From Bacteroidia bacterium (GTDB lineage Bacteria; Bacteroidota; Bacteroidia; Palsa-965), in assembly GCA_023151315.1 (NCBI GenBank), contig JAKLJE010000024.1, positions 288 through 64,287 of the forward strand: a DNA stretch of 64,000 bases. The letters are read 5' to 3'. Both the position numbers and the translations under genes were made by a program. Below the pieces are notes generated by a model. That model worked only from the letters and a program-made list of their open reading frames with translations. It was not told the origin of the DNA and did not search any database. This document shows positions 62,310 to 64,000 of the stretch, one piece after another. Position 1 is the first letter of the stretch; every line of letters starts with the position of its first letter.

Positions 62310-63128
62310 TCAGAAAATACTCAACTGTCCTGTCAACGTGCGAATAGAAACTGTTTCAGATTTCTTTTCGATTGCATAAACGCGACTTTCATTGAAGCGG
62401 GAAGCGATGTCAACATGCATCTTGCCTTCCAAAGATGAAAATACTTCGCGCACCAATTGTTCCCGATTATTGTCTTTGGAAAGATGTCCAAGTAAAAGAA
62501 GTTTCAATTCATCGGAACCGCTTTCCAATACCAGTGATAAGGCCTGATCATTGGACAAGTGTCCAACATCACTGCTCACACGCTGTTTCAATGGATACGG
62601 ATAACGTCCGTTCATCAGCATTTCGTGATCGTAGTTCGATTCCAATAATAATGCGTGACACTGACCGATGTGTTGCTTTACATTATCACATGCGGCACCT
62701 ATGTCTGTCATTACTCCTACCACAATATCGTTATACTTGATAATGAAACTATGCGGGTCAGCAGCGTCATGTTTCTTGGAAAACGGAACTACTGACAGAT
62801 TGCCTGCAACAATTTCAGTTTGTGCCCGAAAATCGCGAATCAATTCCTCCGGAATGTACATACTGCTGTTGCCTTTGGTGGCAGCAGTTATATACACAGG
62901 TATGCCATATCTCTTGGAAATTCCTTCTACTCCACGAATATGATCGATGTGCTCATGTGATATGAATATCGCACGAACGTGATCCATCCGGAGATTCAGT
63001 CGCTGCATGCGTCGTTCTGTTTCACGACGTGAGAGGCCGGCATCGATCAGAATTGCATGCTCATCATTACCGATGTAGTAACAATTTCCGTTGCTTCCGG
63101 AGTTGAGCGATGCGAATTTCAATTGCAT
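62310..63128 (-). CDS. YycJ/WalJ-like MBL-fold hydrolase
   Basis: The 272-residue protein has the metallo-beta-lactamase motif SHEHIDH (57-63) and GSNGNCYYIGNDEHAILIDA, characteristic of the YycJ branch, including later metal ligands SNYDHEML and LLLGHLSKDN. Bacillus YycJ links to cell wall control and DNA repair, and its actual substrate is uncertain. No two-component genes are nearby. Confidence 0.85.
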   Translation of the reverse strand: MQLKFASLNSGSNGNCYYIGNDEHAILIDAGLSRRETERRMQRLNLRMDHVRAIFISHEHIDHIRGVEGISKRYGIPVYITAATKGNSSMYIPEELIRDFRAQTEIVAGNLSVVPFSKKHDAADPHSFIIKYNDIVVGVMTDIGAACDNVKQHIGQCHALLLESNYDHEMLMNGRYPYPLKQRVSSDVGHLSNDQALSLVLESGSDELKLLLLGHLSKDNNREQLVREVFSSLEGKMHVDIASRFNESRVYAIEKKSETVSIRTLTGQLSIF

Positions 63129-63194
63129 GCTGCAAGGTAGAAATAATTCACATGTACCTTCGTAAATGTGTGCTACCCCTACTCAGGTGGTACG

Positions 63195-63860
63195 TCAAAC
63201 ACGATCCGAGATATAGGCATAATCGCCGGGAATATCTGTAATCACCAGAATCTTTTCAGCATCAATTTTCAATCCGCATTCTTCAGGCGTTTTCCAAGTT
63301 CCAACTCCCATCATTACACATTCTTCTCCATTTTCTATAATTCCCTCACTCCAACGTAAACTTTTCTCTATACCAAGAAAATCGTTTGGGTTAATGTGAT
63401 TCTCCTTAATAAACCGGATCATTGCGGGGGATTTAGAATGCATAGTCCCGACCACGTATGATTCATCCTTATGTATATCTGATCGAACTTTAACGGTATC
63501 AAGTAATGCGTAATGACCTGCAGCATAAATTACGACAGAACCCATTATTTCAACTGAAGACTCCTGAACCCAAATGCTTTTAGGAATCAACCTAAAGCTA
63601 CTTCTGCCCCAGCGTCCACGCCAATGATGTACTTGCGCAACGTAGTACACACATTTCCTTCCGGTAAAGGGAGCCTTGATAGTCTCACCTACAAAAACAG
63701 CACTCCCTTTCACTTTTACCACTTGCCCAGTTGAAGCCTCACCGATTTCCGTCAATGGTACTTTCTCAAATTTACCACCAACCCTTCCAATTGAAAGGCG
63801 GATAATCATCCACAGAATTCCGCAGAGAAATAAAATATAAATGATATGTTCTGACTTCAC
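63195..63860 (-). CDS. GIDE-like membrane protein
   Basis: The GTG at 63860 gives 221 residues: an N-terminal hydrophobic anchor (about 4-22), then a GIDE-like domain (GQVVKVKGSAVF, APFTGRKCVYYVAQVHHWR, ILLDTV-type turn VIYAAGHYALLDTVKV). GIDE domains in eukaryotes sit in mitochondrial E3 ligases; bacterial versions are membrane proteins of unknown role. A longer frame reaching the window end exists, so the N-terminus is uncertain. No RING domain is present. Confidence 0.6.
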   Translation of the reverse strand: MKSEHIIYILFLCGILWMIIRLSIGRVGGKFEKVPLTEIGEASTGQVVKVKGSAVFVGETIKAPFTGRKCVYYVAQVHHWRGRWGRSSFRLIPKSIWVQESSVEIMGSVVIYAAGHYALLDTVKVRSDIHKDESYVVGTMHSKSPAMIRFIKENHINPNDFLGIEKSLRWSEGIIENGEECVMMGVGTWKTPEECGLKIDAEKILVITDIPGDYAYISDRV

Positions 63861-64000
63861 GCGCCGGTTAAATTCAAAAACTACTCCGTCATCTTCTGAT
63901 CGTCCGTCAGATAAATACAACCATCGGGCATTGGCCCCAGCAGCAGATAACGTGAACCAGGCAAATTGACATTTGAAGGTCGGCCTGTAGTCCATGTACC

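Overview
The window looks like a chromosomal segment of a Bacteroidota bacterium. The evidence is two large secreted proteins with type IX secretion (T9SS) C-terminal sorting tails, a TonB-dependent receptor with a carboxypeptidase-like N-terminal domain, a DUF5916 outer-membrane protein, a TonB C-terminal lipoprotein, almost no Shine-Dalgarno sequences, and many -7 promoter elements of the Bacteroidota type TAnnTTTG. I do not try to place it below phylum level.

Layout. 1-5.4 kb: a partial secreted protein, a MazG-like pyrophosphohydrolase, an OmpH/Skp-like protein, a TonB_C lipoprotein, a Cys-motif membrane protein and PBP1C. 5.5-9.1 kb: a lipoprotein, a YafK-type L,D-transpeptidase in one operon with OxyR, divergent dps, and a DivIC/FtsB-like protein. 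9.1-18.6 kb: methylmalonyl-CoA mutase large subunit, a T9SS protein, several unknowns, DinB, aspartate aminotransferase, heptose-7-phosphate kinase, Ogt and Obg. 18.6-25 kb: a TonB-dependent receptor with a metalloregulator-like operator, adk, hpt, and dnaB interrupted by a homing-endonuclease intein. 25-31 kb: a giant SBBP-repeat T9SS protein, then a YD-repeat-like gene bounded by a 64-bp direct repeat and a broken tRNA-Leu. 31-43.4 kb: a periplasmic or outer-membrane group (asparagine-synthetase-B-like protein, C1 peptidase, GH20 hexosaminidase, SET protein, CutC, GH2 beta-mannosidase, DUF5916 protein).

43.4-46.0 kb is an arsenic operon, minus strand, in the order arsR, a 44-residue Cys/Asn-rich peptide gene, arsM, arsC, aqpS. 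A near-perfect 28-bp palindrome covers its promoter. The peptide has 14 Cys and 16 Asn in 44 residues, is too short for ordinary gene calling, and is the best candidate for an undescribed component. ArsR, the peptide and ArsM all end in a Cys-Cys tail.

46.1-60.4 kb holds an 11-subunit complex I operon (nuoA-B-C-D-H-I-J-K-L-M-N) with no nuoE, nuoF or nuoG. Facing it across one intergenic region is a 2-oxoacid:ferredoxin oxidoreductase (korA-korB). This suggests ferredoxin-linked electron entry. The end of the window (60.5-64 kb) carries a Crp/Fnr regulator, a pirin, a YjdI-like Fe-S protein, a YycJ-like metallo-hydrolase and a partial GIDE-like membrane protein.

Recurring theme: at least four genes (obg, the TonB receptor, the DUF5916 protein and the DivIC-like gene) have the -7 element exactly 4 nt before the start codon, which predicts leaderless mRNAs.
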